Source: a bacterium
GTDB taxonomy: Bacteria > Armatimonadota > Fimbriimonadia > Fimbriimonadales > Fimbriimonadaceae
NCBI GenBank assembly: GCA_013823945.1
Contig: PNMZ01000002.1
Location: forward strand, 62,001 to 126,000
Length of the DNA: 64,000 bases
Reading direction: 5' to 3'
Each line of letters starts with the position of its first letter. The stretch's first letter is position 1. A model generated the notes under the pieces. That model did no database searches, was not told the DNA's origin, and saw only the letters and a list, made by a program, of their open reading frames with translations. Made by a program: the position numbers and the translations under genes. Positions 1 to 7,455 of this stretch are shown piece after piece.

Positions 1-132
1 AGAATTAGTGTTTTCTGTGGAGTTGCGCTCCATTCGAAAAGTGACTTCGGGGGTTATGGGGACATCCCAAATTTGGATGGGATTTTGGAGGGCCACGGAG
101 AGGGCGAGGGTTGCGACGAACATTGGCCTCAT
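1..132 (-). CDS. Hypothetical secreted protein, N-terminus only
   Basis: An open frame on the minus strand starts at an ATG at 132 and runs off the left edge of the window, giving 44 residues. The first residues (MRPMFVATLALSVALQ) look like a short signal peptide, followed by a region beginning NPIQIWDVPITPEVTF. A second ATG at 123 is a possible alternative start. It lies 38 bases downstream of the 171-776 gene on the same strand, so the two may be cotranscribed. No family can be assigned from this fragment. Confidence 0.5.
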   Translation of the reverse strand, partial: MRPMFVATLALSVALQNPIQIWDVPITPEVTFRMERNSTENTNS

Positions 133-170
133 TTTGAACCGTTGGGCCACTGGATTCGGTTAACTGATGG

Positions 171-776
171 TTAGTTTGCGGGATTGTCGCGCCGACTGAC
201 GAATTCGGCGTACCAGGAATTCCAGTCGTTACGGCGGAAGATTCTTTGTTGATTCGTGTTGCTTTTTGTGAGACGGGCGGTGAGCTGTTGGAATTGTTTG
301 AGGTCTTCCATGACTACTCCTTTGTGTGATGCTGCATTGTGAACGACCCAGTGGCGGTTGTCATGCCAGACAACGACCCCGGTGTGTCCGCGCCATTCGT
401 TGTCACGATTCTTGTATCGGTAGACGAGGATGTCGCCGGTCTTGATGTTTTCTTCCGGATTGAAACCGACTTCACGCATGAACTTTTCGCTCATGAGAGT
501 TTCGGTAGTTGGTCGGAATGGGACGGGATTTCCGGTTGCGAGGATGTAGTCCATCACAAGGATGCTGCAATCGTTGGTACCCCAGATGTACTCATTACCT
601 TTGCTTTGAAATTGACGGTAGGCGACTTGGATTTCGGGCTGACGCCGGAAGACTTCGGCGGGGATTTTCTTAACAAGAAGAACTTTGGGAAAGAGTACAG
701 GATAGAGTAGAACTGCGCCGACGGAAGCACCAATGAAGCCAGTTGTTAAGGCGACTGCTTTGACCCTTCGACTCAT
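171..776 (-). CDS. Membrane-anchored NlpC/P60- or CHAP-like cysteine amidase
   Basis: The 201-residue protein begins with a basic stretch and one hydrophobic segment (about residues 8-33), so it is probably anchored in or exported across the membrane. The rest resembles the papain-like amidase folds that cut peptidoglycan peptides or amide bonds. A cysteine sits in NDCSILVMDY (Cys70), GDILVYRY follows at about 114-121, and a histidine stands before a beta strand in GHTGVVV (His131), the usual Cys-His order of NlpC/P60, CHAP and DUF1287 proteins. A further His-Asn pair at 146-147 could complete the site. The subfamily is uncertain, and the substrate is an inference from the fold. It is cotranscribed at most with the fragment at 1-132. 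Confidence 0.55.
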   Translation of the reverse strand: MSRRVKAVALTTGFIGASVGAVLLYPVLFPKVLLVKKIPAEVFRRQPEIQVAYRQFQSKGNEYIWGTNDCSILVMDYILATGNPVPFRPTTETLMSEKFMREVGFNPEENIKTGDILVYRYKNRDNEWRGHTGVVVWHDNRHWVVHNAASHKGVVMEDLKQFQQLTARLTKSNTNQQRIFRRNDWNSWYAEFVSRRDNPAN

Positions 777-814
777 AGAAGTTGCTACTGGGACGTTTTT
801 GATTGGGTTTCAGT

Positions 815-1789
815 TCAGGGCCCCAGGACATGACCAAAGGCTCGGAATCGGTCATATCGGTGCTGGCGGAGTTGTTCTCCGGTCAGTTTTTGGAGTTCAG
901 TGAGGTGGGTGGTTATGGCATCACGCACAATTTGGGCGGCTTCTGCCGGGTTTCGGTGAGCGCCTCCGAAGGGTTCTTTAAGGACTTGTTCGACGAGGCC
1001 GAGTTCGAGCGCGGAGTCTGAAGTGAGCTTGAGGGCAGCAGCGGCTTGGGCTTTTTTGGCGGGATCTCGCCAGAGGATTGCGGCGCATCCTTCGGGGGGG
1101 ATGACGCTGTATACGCTGTGTTCTTGCATGAGAACGCGGTTAGCGATGGCGATCCCAATTGCGCCGCCTGATCCGCCTTCGCCGATAACAACGGAGACGA
1201 TGGGAACTGTAAGTTCAAACATTTTGAGCATTGAAGCGGCGATGGCTTCGGAGATTCCTCGTGATTCGGATTCAACACCTGGGTCGGCTGCGGGGGTGTC
1301 GATGAAAGTGATGACGGGCATCCGGAATCGCTCGGCCATTTCAAACATGCGGATTGCTTTGCGATAGCCCTCGGGTTTAGCCATGGCGAAGTTGCGTTGG
1401 GCACGTTCTTGGATATTGCGGCCTTTTTGGTGACCAACGATGATTACAGACTGACCATTGAACCGAGCGGGTCCCGCAACGATGGCGTGATCCGCACCGT
1501 ACCGGCGGTCTCCATCGAGCTCGGTGAAATCGGTGAATAGGGTTTGGATATAGTCGAGGGTGTAAGGGCGAGGATCGGCGCGGGCGAGGAGAACTTGCTC
1601 CCATGGACCGAGGCGTGAATAGCGAACTTCAAGGAAGTTCTCGATCCGTTTTTCGAACTCTTCGATACGGGTTTCGAGGGCTTCTCGCTTGATTGCATCT
1701 GTTTCTTTATCGGCAAGGGCTTTGAGTTTGGAGACGCCTTCTTCAAGATCGAGGACAGGTTTTTCCCACTCTTTCCAGCTGTTCGCCAT
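815..1789 (-). CDS. accA: Acetyl-CoA carboxylase carboxyltransferase subunit alpha
   Basis: This 324-residue protein is the alpha subunit of the carboxyltransferase that moves the carboxyl group from biotin to acetyl-CoA to make malonyl-CoA, the first step of fatty acid synthesis. Family hallmarks are the N-terminal coiled helix (LEEGVSKLKALADKE), YGADHAIVAG, GHQKGR, and the oxyanion segment GEGGSGGAIG. The usual TPGAYPG is here TPAADPG, an odd but probably tolerated change. The start ATG overlaps the accD stop by one base (TAATG), so the two subunits are translationally coupled, which fits their fixed complex. The biotin carboxylase and carrier genes are not in the window. Length is normal for the family. 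Confidence 0.96.
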   Translation of the reverse strand: MANSWKEWEKPVLDLEEGVSKLKALADKETDAIKREALETRIEEFEKRIENFLEVRYSRLGPWEQVLLARADPRPYTLDYIQTLFTDFTELDGDRRYGADHAIVAGPARFNGQSVIIVGHQKGRNIQERAQRNFAMAKPEGYRKAIRMFEMAERFRMPVITFIDTPAADPGVESESRGISEAIAASMLKMFELTVPIVSVVIGEGGSGGAIGIAIANRVLMQEHSVYSVIPPEGCAAILWRDPAKKAQAAAALKLTSDSALELGLVEQVLKEPFGGAHRNPAEAAQIVRDAITTHLTELQKLTGEQLRQHRYDRFRAFGHVLGP

Positions 1790-2610
1790 TACGATTTTGC
1801 TCCTGCGGTGAGTCGGTGTCCGAGAATGGAGCAGAGGTTGCCGAGAGTGGCTTTCATTTCTTTTCGATGGACGATTCGGTCGAGCATTCCTGACCGGAGG
1901 ACAAATTCGGCGGTTTGGAAGTCATCGGGAATTTTGAGGACTTGGGCTTGGGCGGAAACTCTCGCTCCGGCGAATCCGATGAGTGCTTTGGGCTCGGCGA
2001 GGATGACGTCGGCAATGGAGGCATAGCTCGCTAGAACCCCGGCCATGGTGGGGTCGGTGAAGACGGCGATATAGGGGATACCGTTTTGCCGGCATTTGTC
2101 GACCGCGGCGGTGGTTTTGGCCATCTGCATCAGGCTGAGTAGTCCTTCCTGCATTCGGGCACCTCCCGAGGCGCAGAAGATCACGACGGGACATTGGAGT
2201 TCAACGCCGCGTTCAAGGGCACGGGCGACTTTTTCGCCGTTGACTGACCCCATCGATCCTCCCATAAAGTGGAAATCGGCGATAGCGGCGGAGATAAGTT
2301 GACCGTCGATGGTTCCTGTCCCGGTCACCAGGCTATCTTTCATGCCGGATTTGGTTTGGGCTTGGAGGTATTTTTCTTCGTACTCGGGGAATTGGAGCGG
2401 ATCCCCGGAGTAGAGATCTGCGTCAAGCTCGGTAAATGAGTTGATGTCAAAAGTGACTTCGACTCTTTGTTGCCAAGTGAGGCGGTGGTGGTGATCGCAA
2501 TTGGGACAGACACGGAGGTTGGCTTCAAAATCGGCAACGAAGAGGGTTTTCTTGCAGCCTTTGCACTGGATGAAGTTGGGGTTAGGTGCTTGAGCCTTCC
2601 GCAGTGGCAT
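1789..2610 (-). CDS. accD: Acetyl-CoA carboxylase carboxyltransferase subunit beta
   Basis: This is the zinc-binding beta subunit of the carboxyltransferase. Four cysteines in CKGC and CPNC near the N-terminus form the zinc ribbon. The crotonase-type core follows with GSMGSVNGEK, CASGGARMQEG and a TDPTMAGV segment that corresponds to the family's T-PT-GGV motif. I placed the start at the ATG at 2610, giving 273 residues (MPLRKAQAPN). An in-frame TTG at 2661 would add 17 residues, but neither start has a clear ribosome binding site. It is first in the accD-accA pair. The 214 bases to mrp, read divergently, must hold the promoters of both units. Confidence 0.95.
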   Translation of the reverse strand: MPLRKAQAPNPNFIQCKGCKKTLFVADFEANLRVCPNCDHHHRLTWQQRVEVTFDINSFTELDADLYSGDPLQFPEYEEKYLQAQTKSGMKDSLVTGTGTIDGQLISAAIADFHFMGGSMGSVNGEKVARALERGVELQCPVVIFCASGGARMQEGLLSLMQMAKTTAAVDKCRQNGIPYIAVFTDPTMAGVLASYASIADVILAEPKALIGFAGARVSAQAQVLKIPDDFQTAEFVLRSGMLDRIVHRKEMKATLGNLCSILGHRLTAGAKS

Positions 2611-2758
2611 AGGGGGTGAGAATACCAGGGTGACTGGAATGGGATGGGCGGGGTTATTCAAGGGGTAGGAGTGAGCAGGCGTTCGTGATCAGCAGATTTG
2701 TTGGAAATGTACTCTGATTTATCACCGAAACGAAGTTGCAGGACATTCGATGGACAGT

Positions 2759-2800
2759 AGGGACTTGATCTGTGTCCCTGAACCTAGTTCAGACTAGGAG
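2759..2800. promoter_or_regulatory. Divergent spacer between accD and mrp with two small hairpins
   Basis: The spacer between the divergent accD and mrp genes holds two adjacent inverted repeats: GGGAC...GTCCC at 2760-2778, and CCTAGT, a four-base loop and ACTAGG at 2783-2798. The second ends 26 bases before the mrp start, so it would lie in the mrp leader or act as an operator. No convincing -35/-10 pair was found, and function is unknown. Confidence 0.3.
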
Positions 2801-2824
2801 TGAGGGGTAGCCTGGAAAGGCGAA

Positions 2825-3925
2825 ATGAAAGTAACGGAAGCGATGGTTCTGGATGCTCTGCGAGTTGTGGAAGACCCGGATTTGCATGCGGATATTGTGC
2901 GGCTGGGGTTTGTGAAAGATGTTGTGATTGAAGGGGGGAGGGTCAGTTTTACGGTCGAGTTGACGACGCCGGCTTGCCCGGTGAAGGAGCAGTTGGAGGC
3001 GCAGGCGCGGGAGGCGGTGGAGGCGGTTCCGGGTGTAACGGAGGTTGATTTGACGATGACGGCACAGGTTCGGGAGCGACCGAACCCGGCGGATACCTTG
3101 CCAAATGTTCGCCAGATTATCGCGGTGGCGTCGGGGAAGGGAGGGGTTGGAAAGAGTACGGTCACGGTGAACCTGGCCGTTGCGCTTGCCGAACAGGGGG
3201 CGCGTGTGGGGTTGATGGATGCGGATGTTTATGGTCCGAGTATTCCGATGATGACAGGGACAAATGGACAGTATCCGTTGACACAGGATTCGAAGATCAT
3301 TCCGATTGAGAGGTTCGGCATCAAACTCATGAGTTTGGGATACTTGTTGCAAGAAGGGCAAGCACCTCTTTGGCGCGGTCCGATGGTGGCAGGGACGGTG
3401 AAACAGCTTCTTTCTGATGTGAAGTGGGGCGAACTGGATTATTTGATTGTTGATTTGCCACCGGGTACGGGTGATGCGCCCATGACTTTGGCTCAGCAGG
3501 TTCCGCTGACGGGGGTAGTGATTGTCACTACTCCGCACAATGTGGCTTCGAACATTGCGGGAAGTAGCGCGGCGTTGTTCCGCAGGTTGAACACTCCGGT
3601 TCTTGGGGTAGTTGAGAATATGGGGGCGATGGTGCTCCCGAATGGCGAAACGATGCGGGTTTTTGCGGGGCGGAGTGGAGATGAGTTAGCGGTGGAACTA
3701 GGAGTTCCGTATTTGGGTTCGGTTCCGCTTGATCCAGACGTGAGTTATGCGGGGGATGCGGGCGAGCCGGTTTTGAAAACTCGCCCGGATTCGGCATCGG
3801 CTAGGGCGTTCCGCAGCATTGCCGGTGAGATAGCAAGGCAAGCGAGCGTGGTTGCGGTGAGCCGAAACCAGAACCTTTCCCAAGACCCGTCGGAGTTGAA
3901 CTTTGTCCCGAGTTCGGAATCATAA
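2825..3925 (+). CDS. mrp: Mrp/ApbC-type P-loop ATPase (iron-sulfur carrier family)
   Basis: The 366-residue protein has an N-terminal MIP18/DUF59 domain (about 1-85, with TPACP at Cys51) and a ParA/MinD-like ATPase domain. The deviant Walker A GKGGVGKST is at residues 104-112, MDADVYGPS at 131-139 and DLPPGTGD at 210-217. Members of this family carry and deliver Fe-S clusters in the cytoplasm. Most have a CxxC after the VENM motif that binds the cluster; here that stretch reads GAMVLPNGETMRVFAG (267-282) and has no cysteine, so cluster carriage is in doubt. AAGG lies just before the start. The last 42 codons overlap the M48 gene on the other strand. Confidence 0.92.
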   Translation: MKVTEAMVLDALRVVEDPDLHADIVRLGFVKDVVIEGGRVSFTVELTTPACPVKEQLEAQAREAVEAVPGVTEVDLTMTAQVRERPNPADTLPNVRQIIAVASGKGGVGKSTVTVNLAVALAEQGARVGLMDADVYGPSIPMMTGTNGQYPLTQDSKIIPIERFGIKLMSLGYLLQEGQAPLWRGPMVAGTVKQLLSDVKWGELDYLIVDLPPGTGDAPMTLAQQVPLTGVVIVTTPHNVASNIAGSSAALFRRLNTPVLGVVENMGAMVLPNGETMRVFAGRSGDELAVELGVPYLGSVPLDPDVSYAGDAGEPVLKTRPDSASARAFRSIAGEIARQASVVAVSRNQNLSQDPSELNFVPSSES

Positions 3926-4742
3926 CTCCGAGGTTCGGCCAGCCGTTTTGCCAAGTCACATCAAGACTTGAGCCGGTGGCGGCAAGGGCTTTTCGGGGTC
4001 GCATAGCAGGGAACTTTCGCTTATCGTCGGTGATCTTCTTTTCTAGAGATTTGACTCGGTTTCCGGTATCGGGGTGAGTAGAAAGGAGTTCGGGTGGTCG
4101 CTCTCCGCCTTGGGCCATGAGCATCTTGAAGACATTGACCATTCCGGTTGGGTTGTATCCGGCTTTTGTCATGAGGTCATAGCCAACTTGGTCTGATTCT
4201 GATTCATGTTGCCGGGAATAGCGGAGACCATTGAAAACATCGTCGAGCATATCGGCAGCGTTGAGGATGTCGTTGTTGGCCCCGATAAGGGAGAAAACGA
4301 CGATAAGTCCAAGCTTGCGCTTCATGGTGCTGGCGTATTGGTTGGCCCAGTGCATGTTTTGGACGTGGACGATTTCGTGCCCGAGGATTCCGATGACTTC
4401 GTCTTCGGTTTTCATTTTGTCGAGCATTCCGGTGTAGAAAAACACGGGTCCACCGGGGAGGGCAAAGGCATTGACTTCTTTTGAGTCGATTACATCGAAT
4501 GAGTAGGGGAAATTTCGGTCTTTGCGGTCTTTTTCGGGGATTTGGGCGATGATTTGCTGACCGAGGCGACGTAGTTCTTTGACGCGAGGATCGGTTGGGG
4601 GGAGAACTTTTTCTTCCTTTCGGATTTGTTCAGCGGCTTGTTTTCCGAGATCAATTTGCTGTTGGATACTAGGCCGAAAGGGGTCGGCGAGGCCGGGAAC
4701 GGCTAGTCCGATCGTGAGGATGAGGGTGGGAATCCAGCGCAT
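3801..4742 (-). CDS. M48 family zinc metalloprotease, exported
   Basis: The 313-residue protein has a signal peptide (about 1-19) and an M48 peptidase domain. The zinc site is HEIVH at 122-126, with the third ligand probably Glu182 in ESDQVGYDLM, and AGYNP follows as in BepA/LoiP-like periplasmic proteases. Members degrade or quality-control envelope proteins. After the domain (about residue 240) a low-complexity tail runs into DNA that also codes for the end of mrp; the overlap is 125 bases tail to tail, so the last 40 or so residues may not be under protein-level selection. The gene stands alone, transcribed leftwards away from the pilin genes. Confidence 0.88.
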   Translation of the reverse strand: MRWIPTLILTIGLAVPGLADPFRPSIQQQIDLGKQAAEQIRKEEKVLPPTDPRVKELRRLGQQIIAQIPEKDRKDRNFPYSFDVIDSKEVNAFALPGGPVFFYTGMLDKMKTEDEVIGILGHEIVHVQNMHWANQYASTMKRKLGLIVVFSLIGANNDILNAADMLDDVFNGLRYSRQHESESDQVGYDLMTKAGYNPTGMVNVFKMLMAQGGERPPELLSTHPDTGNRVKSLEKKITDDKRKFPAMRPRKALAATGSSLDVTWQNGWPNLGVMIPNSGQSSTPTGLGKGSGFGSPQPRSLALLSHRQCCGTP

Positions 4743-4919
4743 TTGTACTTAGTCTGACGCATGCGGCGGAGCGAGAGTTTGTCTTCACGGCAAAAATGCG
4801 TGAATCTCTTTGGTCTGTCTTTTTTGCGGGGGTTAGTACTAGGGCGAAGCGGAATGTTAACGACAGAAGGTCACTGGTTCTGATGAACTGGTTGATCGAG
4901 TTGACAGAAGAGAAAAGAT

Positions 4920-5315
4920 ATGACACGCAACCACTCCCGACGAACCCAAGGCTTTACCTTGGTGGAAATCATGATCGTCGTTTTGATCATTGGCATATTG
5001 CTAGCGATCGCCGTTCCGAACTTCGTCAAAGCTCGACAAAACAGCCGTGTTCAGACCGTTGTTGGCAATTTGAAGCAACTAGAGGCGGCGAAGGAGCAGT
5101 GGGCTATGGATACTGGTGCGGCAAGCACGGCCACTCCGACTTCGGCAGATTTGGCTCCAGACTATGTCAAGAAATGGCCAGTTGGTCCGGTTGGGGTAGC
5201 GACGGATTATGTCGCAGGCAACATGTCCACACTTCCTACTTTTAAGGGTCAGAACGCTGATGCCTTCCAAGACGCGGCGACGAAGGCGGCGGCGATTACG
5301 GCAGCAGGACTGTAA
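4920..5315 (+). CDS. Major pilin-like prepilin, copy 1 of 3
   Basis: This 131-residue prepilin has an 11-residue basic leader ending in Gly, then FTLVEIMIVVLIIGILL, a standard type IV prepilin cleavage and methylation site with Glu5. The mature protein is 120 residues and has no cysteine. It is nearly identical to the next two genes; differences in the mature part are few and conservative (Leu/Ile, Ala/Thr, Val/Ile, Gly/Asn, Asp/Gly). Two copies in tandem plus this one suggest a subunit needed in bulk. The start follows a purine-rich GAAGAGAAAAG stretch. No clear promoter was found in the 177-base upstream region. Whether it builds a type IV pilus, a competence pilus or a type II secretion pseudopilus cannot be told from sequence. 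Confidence 0.9.
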   Translation: MTRNHSRRTQGFTLVEIMIVVLIIGILLAIAVPNFVKARQNSRVQTVVGNLKQLEAAKEQWAMDTGAASTATPTSADLAPDYVKKWPVGPVGVATDYVAGNMSTLPTFKGQNADAFQDAATKAAAITAAGL

Positions 5316-5329
5316 ATTGGCAAGGAATT

Positions 5330-5361
5330 CTGCTCCCTAGGTGCGCTGGGGAGCAGTCTTT
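5330..5361 (+). terminator. Terminator-like hairpin after pilin copy 1
   Basis: CTGCTCCC at 5330-5337 pairs perfectly with GGGAGCAG at 5349-5356, followed by TCTTTCC. The T-tract is short, so it may act as a partial terminator or an mRNA-stabilising hairpin between pilin copies 1 and 2. Confidence 0.55.
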
Positions 5362-5469
5362 CCGCTCAATCCTCGCAAAGTTACTAGGGGAATTTCTTGC
5401 CGTTGAGTGGAAGGTGTGATTTGGCAGGGCCTCGTGAGGTTCCTTGACCTCACAGAGAGAAAAGAGATT

Positions 5470-5853
5470 ATGAAGAGCAAAAACAAAGGTTTCACCCTAG
5501 TTGAAATCATGATTGTTGTCTTGATCATTGGCATTTTGCTGGCGATCGCAGTCCCCAATTTTGTTAAGGCACGACAAAACAGCCGTGTTCAGACCGTTGT
5601 TGGTAACTTGAAGCAAATTGAAGCGGCAAAAGAACAGTGGGCGATGGATACGGGTGCGGCGAGCACAGCAACTCCGACTTCGGCTGACTTGACTCCTAAC
5701 TATGTGAAGAAGTGGCCAATCGGACCGGTTGGCGTAGCTACGGATTATGTTGCTAATAACATGTCCACTCTGCCCACCTTCAAGGGTCAGAACGCAGATG
5801 CCTTCCAAGGTGCAGCAACGAAAGCCGCTGCTATCACTGCCGCTGGTCTGTAA
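5470..5853 (+). CDS. Major pilin-like prepilin, copy 2 of 3
   Basis: This 127-residue prepilin has a seven-residue leader (MKSKNKG) before the FTLVEIMIVV cleavage and methylation site. An upstream in-frame start at 5407 exists, but the ATG at 5470 is preferred because it follows AGAGAAAAGAG and gives a normal short basic leader. It differs from copy 3 at only four residues (Ser3/Arg, Lys4/Thr, one Ala/Ser and one Asn/Asp), and most nucleotide differences between the two are silent, which implies recent duplication or ongoing gene conversion with selection on the protein. A strong terminator follows. A 7-bp stem (GTGAGGT/ACCTCAC) lies in its leader. Confidence 0.92.
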   Translation: MKSKNKGFTLVEIMIVVLIIGILLAIAVPNFVKARQNSRVQTVVGNLKQIEAAKEQWAMDTGAASTATPTSADLTPNYVKKWPIGPVGVATDYVANNMSTLPTFKGQNADAFQGAATKAAAITAAGL

Positions 5854-5872
5854 GCGAAAAATTCTCTTAAGC

Positions 5873-5908
5873 AATTGCCCTCCAGCGTGTGTTGGAGGGC
5901 AATTTTTT
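5873..5908 (+). terminator. Strong intrinsic terminator after pilin copy 2
   Basis: A perfect 12-bp stem (AATTGCCCTCCA at 5873-5884 with TGGAGGGCAATT at 5893-5904) encloses an 8-base loop and runs into a T-tract ending at 5908. It lies 19 bases after the copy 2 stop codon, so copy 3 probably needs readthrough or its own promoter. Confidence 0.92.
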
Positions 5909-6023
5909 ATGTGGTTTCTGTTTTCCGGCAAATATGCTTGGTGTCCTGCAGAAACCATGTGGAATGACCTCATTGGCAGGCCCTCTCAGGGCTTCAACTC
6001 CTAGTGAGGGAAAAGAAGAGATT

Positions 6024-6407
6024 ATGAAGCGCACGAACAAAGGTTTCACCCTAGTTGAAATCATGATTGTTGTTTTGATCATCGGCATTTTGCTGGCGAT
6101 CGCAGTCCCCAACTTCGTTAAGGCACGACAGAACAGCCGTGTTCAGACCGTTGTTGGTAACTTGAAGCAGATTGAGTCTGCCAAAGAGCAGTGGGCGATG
6201 GATACGGGCGCAGCAAGCACGGCAACCCCGACTTCGGCTGACTTGACACCCGACTATGTGAAGAAGTGGCCAATCGGACCGGTTGGCGTTGCTACGGACT
6301 ACGTTGCTAACAACATGTCCACTCTTCCGACCTTCAAGGGTCAGAATGCAGATGCCTTCCAAGGTGCAGCTACGAAAGCCGCTGCTATCACCGCTGCTGG
6401 TCTGTAA
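6024..6407 (+). CDS. Major pilin-like prepilin, copy 3 of 3
   Basis: The third tandem pilin has 127 residues, a seven-residue leader (MKRTNKG) and the FTLVEIMIVV site; the mature form is 120 residues. The start is set at the ATG at 6024, after GGGAAAAGAAGAG; a longer in-frame ORF from 5889 would give an implausible cysteine-rich extension that runs through the preceding terminator. The leader DNA shares the phrase GGCAGG(G/C)CCT with that of copy 2, so the duplicated unit included some upstream sequence. The gene is followed by a strong hairpin and then by a minor prepilin gene, which fits a layout in which abundant subunits come first. Confidence 0.92.
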   Translation: MKRTNKGFTLVEIMIVVLIIGILLAIAVPNFVKARQNSRVQTVVGNLKQIESAKEQWAMDTGAASTATPTSADLTPDYVKKWPIGPVGVATDYVANNMSTLPTFKGQNADAFQGAATKAAAITAAGL

Positions 6408-6435
6408 GTTACGGACATTACGTCGATTGGAAAGC

Positions 6436-6461
6436 GGGCCTCTGGTTGTTACCAGGGGCCC
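6436..6461 (+). terminator. Hairpin between pilin copy 3 and the minor prepilin
   Basis: GGGCCTCTGGT at 6436-6446 pairs with ACCAGGGGCCC at 6451-6461 (11 bp including one G-U pair) around a four-base loop. Only TCTGAGTTT follows, so this is more likely an attenuating or stabilising hairpin than a full terminator. It sits 22 bases before the next gene. Confidence 0.55.
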
Positions 6462-6482
6462 TCTGAGTTTCGGAATAGTTCG

Positions 6483-6863
6483 ATGAAAAGAAGGAAGACA
6501 ACTGGTTTGAGTTTGGTTGAGGTGAGCGTTTCCGTTTTAATCCTCGGGATGTTGGCGGGGATGAGTTTGCCACAACTCTCGACGCGTCGAACAGAGGCAC
6601 GGGAAGCGGCGGTTGTTGCGAATCTGCAGATGATTCAAGAGGCAAAATTGCGATGGGCATATGATTTAGGTAAGTCGGGAAGCGATGTTCCATCAATTGT
6701 GGATTTGGTTCCGATGTATTTGATGGATTGGCCAGGTGAACCGGCTGGTCGCGTTTACTCTGCAGAGGCCGTGGGGAGCCAAGCGACCTTTGAGGGGATT
6801 CCACTTGATCGCCTGACGGATCGTATTCAGCGAAAAGACGAGTTGGCGGATTTTCAGCTATGA
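6483..6863 (+). CDS. Minor prepilin-like protein
   Basis: The 126-residue protein has a short basic leader and a prepilin site with Gly followed by LSLVEVSVSVLILG, so Leu is at +1 and Glu at +5. Its body still resembles the three major pilins (EAREAAVVANLQMIQEAKLRWAYD compares with their QNSRVQTVVGNLKQ plus AKEQWAMD segments), so it is a diverged relative of them, perhaps a GspH-like or initiating minor pilin. It lies just after the copy 3 hairpin and about 100 bases before cassette A. I assign prepilin status confidently, but the exact minor-pilin class is a guess. Confidence 0.82.
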   Translation: MKRRKTTGLSLVEVSVSVLILGMLAGMSLPQLSTRRTEAREAAVVANLQMIQEAKLRWAYDLGKSGSDVPSIVDLVPMYLMDWPGEPAGRVYSAEAVGSQATFEGIPLDRLTDRIQRKDELADFQL

Positions 6864-6962
6864 GTTTTGAATTCTTTAGGTTTGGCTTGAGTGGTTTTTC
6901 GTTGATCTGGCAATTTTGTCGGGGTTGGGTGATGGCAGTGGTGGAACGACTCTGTTAAGGAA

Positions 6963-7445
6963 ATGCAAAAGCGGAACGTGCTCAGCGGGCATACCCTCAT
7001 TGAAGCGATGTTTGCATCGTTCCTTGTTCTTATTTGTGCTTTGATTTTTTCGGCAACGATTCCGGTTGCTAACTTCACCCGGGGGAAGGCGGAGAACTTG
7101 AGTTCTGCGACGAGTCTTGCCCAGAAGATGATGGAAGCTGTTCGCGGTGAGGGTTATCCGAATACCACTCATCTGCGCCTTTTTCAAGTCGGCTTGTCAG
7201 ATAGTACGACGCTGGTAAGCACTCACGCAGCGGGATGTGGGCCGCTCGGGGAGCAGGCTTTGGAATTCACTGGGATAGATTCTGGGGTTGTCGATAGCCC
7301 TGGATCGGTTTTGCCTCAGGGACGAGGTTTTATCTTTAGCGAGCAGATTGGACTAGATGTTCGACGGGTGACGGTAATCGTGAGTTGGCGAGAGAATTCG
7401 GATGTGAAGAGTATTCGTTTGTCCTCGCTCGTGGCGAACTTGTAG
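6963..7445 (+). CDS. GspI/PilV-like minor prepilin, cassette A
   Basis: The 160-residue prepilin starts with MQKRNVLSG, then HTLIEAMFASFLVLICALIF; His at +1 is unusual, while Glu5 is kept. The SLAQKMMEAVRGEGY segment after the membrane helix is typical of GspI/PilV-type minor pilins, which join GspJ and GspK in the tip complex of type II secretion pseudopili and type IV pili. It is a clear paralog of the 10579-11076 gene: both have LxCALIF, a SLAxKxxE helix, FTGxDxGxxDSPGxxLPxGRGF and a C-terminal LANL. The next gene starts 10 bases after its stop, so this opens the A cassette. Confidence 0.85.
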   Translation: MQKRNVLSGHTLIEAMFASFLVLICALIFSATIPVANFTRGKAENLSSATSLAQKMMEAVRGEGYPNTTHLRLFQVGLSDSTTLVSTHAAGCGPLGEQALEFTGIDSGVVDSPGSVLPQGRGFIFSEQIGLDVRRVTVIVSWRENSDVKSIRLSSLVANL

Positions 7446-7455
7446 GAACTAAACC

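Noticed and set aside
2789-3538. Long minus-strand frame opposite mrp
   Set aside because: Arg/His/Pro-rich shadow of a well conserved gene on the plus strand, with no family motif. The same holds for long antisense frames at 913-1437, 8166-8636, 11366-11923 and 38010-38471.
5401-6023. Sigma54-type promoters (TGGCA...) before pilin copies 2 and 3
   Set aside because: TGGCAGG occurs in both leaders, but the -12 TTGC element is absent at the right distance.
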